Source: Smithella sp. (GTDB lineage Bacteria > Desulfobacterota > Syntrophia > Syntrophales > Smithellaceae). Taken from it: a stretch of DNA of 64,000 nucleotides. The position numbers and the translations under genes were made by a program. Of the stretch, positions 63,067 through 64,000 are shown piece after piece. The stretch is from contig JAGPFC010000001.1 in the NCBI GenBank assembly GCA_018056685.1, positions 62,001 through 126,000 of the forward strand. Direction: 5' to 3'. Position 1 is the stretch's first letter; the number at the start of each line of letters is the position of its first letter. A model generated the notes under the pieces. The model saw only the letters and a program-made list of their open reading frames with translations. It searched no databases and had not been told where the DNA came from.

Positions 63067-63864
63067 ATGACAGAAAAAATTCTAACTGAAAAAAACCTTA
63101 TTGTCCGCCACAGCGCTTTGGAATTAATCGAACACTGGGCTATTGCCCTTTCCGGCCTTGTTCTTCTTTTGACGGGGATTTTCGAACTTCCTGTGGGCAA
63201 GCGCTATTATATTGTGAATGTTCCGGGGCTGGGCTGGTCCGCGGACTTCATTACATCATTGTATCTGCACTACGCGGCGGCGCTGGTTTTTACAGCCGCG
63301 GCCCTGTTTCATGTTGTTTATCACGGCTTGCGCAATGAAAAGGGCTTGATGCCGCAAAAGGGAGATTTTTCCGAATCGGTTACCGTTATCAAAAGTTTAT
63401 TGGGATTCGGCAAAGAACCGCCGATGCATAAATATCTGCCGGAGCAGCGCCTGGCTTATGTGGGAATGGCTTTCATCATCCTCATGCTGATTGCTTCAGG
63501 ACTGGTAAAAACCTATAAAAATATCTACGCGCCGGCCATGTCGCATACCGTTTTGCTATGGGCGACATGGATTCATAATATTTTCTTTATTTTATTTTTT
63601 CTCGCCTTTCTGGCGCACATGGCGGCGATTCTGCTGAGACCCAACTGGCCGATGGTGCGTGGCATCTTTACCGGAAAGGTTCGTCTGGACTATGCCCGGC
63701 ATCGCCATTCGCTGTGGCTGGCCGACATGGAACCTGCCCGGGAGAAACCGGCATCGGTGACAGAAGAGGCTCTACCTGTAAAAGAAACGGAGGTGGTTGC
63801 AGAAGATACGGAAGAGGAGGATTTGCCTCCGGAACTGGAAAAGCAGGCAGAAAAGAAAGAGTAG
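63067..63864 (+). CDS. cytochrome b membrane subunit (FdnI-like)
   Basis: The 265-residue protein has four to five hydrophobic helices with heme-ligand histidines: HSALELIEHWAIALSGLVLLLTG, YLHYAAALVFTAAALFHVVYHG, LAYVGMAFIILMLIASGLVKTY and WIHNIFFILFFLAFLAHMAAILL. Pattern and order match formate dehydrogenase gamma (FdnI) and NrfD-free b-type subunits. The last 40 residues are acidic (ETEVVAEDTEEEDLPPELEKQAEKKE), unusual. It starts four bases after the ferredoxin stop with AAAGGAGG. It carries electrons from the exported Fe-S protein to quinones. Confidence 0.88.
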   Translation: MTEKILTEKNLIVRHSALELIEHWAIALSGLVLLLTGIFELPVGKRYYIVNVPGLGWSADFITSLYLHYAAALVFTAAALFHVVYHGLRNEKGLMPQKGDFSESVTVIKSLLGFGKEPPMHKYLPEQRLAYVGMAFIILMLIASGLVKTYKNIYAPAMSHTVLLWATWIHNIFFILFFLAFLAHMAAILLRPNWPMVRGIFTGKVRLDYARHRHSLWLADMEPAREKPASVTEEALPVKETEVVAEDTEEEDLPPELEKQAEKKE

Positions 63865-63954
63865 GAACCGTTTTTTCTATCCTGATAAATTCGCCCGAAC
63901 TTTTTTATAGTGGAAAAGGTATCCAACACGATATATAAGTCTTCATAGTTCTCT

Positions 63955-64000
63955 AAAGGAGGAAGACGCTTATTTACCGCCGTGTTACCTTATCGCGGGT
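63955..64000 (+). other. strong ribosome-binding site for a gene that runs out of the window
   Basis: AAAGGAGG at 63955-63962 is the best ribosome site in the last kilobase. The next bases hold no ATG; ATT at 63972-63974 and GTG at 63982-63984 are the only usable start codons nearby. Either a rare start is used or a short spacer is wrong. This could be the next gene of the redox operon. Confidence 0.4.

Noticed and set aside
1..64000. tRNA, rRNA, CRISPR, IS elements, prophage genes
   Set aside because: No such sequences were recognised; the intergenic gaps are short and no transposase or integrase is encoded.

Overview
The window looks like a chromosomal contig from an anaerobic Desulfobacterota (former Deltaproteobacteria) bacterium, possibly near the Syntrophales. 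The reasons are gene content rather than any marker gene: a propionate-type CoA-transferase, a split ADP-forming acyl-CoA synthetase, two phasin-like proteins, a TAT-exported ferredoxin with a cytochrome b under an FNR-type site, a flavodoxin-like reductase with a cysteine cluster, and a lipoprotein-rich envelope repertoire. No rRNA, tRNA, CRISPR array, insertion sequence or prophage was seen. Taxonomy is inference.

Layout. 1-2.2 kb: small envelope proteins, a flavin reductase/Nudix pair and a GNAT acetyltransferase. 2.5-8.5 kb: two paralogous phasin-like proteins, a chemoreceptor, an exported alpha/beta hydrolase and an exported M20 peptidase. 8.7-10.4 kb: pabB and a methyltransferase. 10.4-16.8 kb: a translationally coupled minus-strand operon, hsdR - half-length hsdS - DUF1016/YhcG nuclease - hsdM - radC. 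17-19.7 kb: peroxiredoxin, ABM monooxygenase and CoA-transferase; the first two have near-identical strong sigma70-type promoters. 19.8-24.9 kb: surface glycan genes (GT-C enzyme, GT2-membrane fusion, glf). 25.1-28.2 kb: split ADP-forming acyl-CoA synthetase and a membrane protein. 28.3-33.3 kb: tetR-tolC-macA-macB-type efflux operon. 33.5-39.8 kb: flippase-like membrane protein, site-2 protease, nitroreductase, and the tkt-pgi pair.

39.8-45.4 kb: FMN reductase, a DUF2279 gene interrupted by a one-base slip in a homopolymer, and the minus-strand run trxB-lgt-terC-spoU-cutA. 45.5-51.9 kb: yhbY, a SulP transporter, an SdpI-family protein, a PilZ protein with a Cys cluster, two DUF4124 proteins and other small proteins. 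52-57.4 kb: neutral zinc metallopeptidase, UV-damage endonuclease uvsE, rhodanese lipoprotein, DEAD-box helicase with a possible leader peptide, and an aminotransferase. 57.6-64 kb: guaA, a STAS-like protein, two alpha/beta hydrolases, and a TAT ferredoxin plus cytochrome b module with a perfect FNR-type palindrome centred 41.5 bases before the predicted transcription start.

The gene set suggests an anaerobe that interconverts acyl-CoA thioesters, with a transferase and a substrate-level-phosphorylating synthetase, and moves electrons through a membrane Fe-S/cytochrome b module induced without oxygen. It keeps several thiol/flavin systems and a MacAB-TolC-like pump. The most unusual loci are the RadC-containing type I restriction operon with its palindromes inside the DUF1016 gene, the FNR-controlled redox module, the twin hairpins with an identical loop before the nitroreductase, and the possible peptide-coding leader of the RNA helicase.
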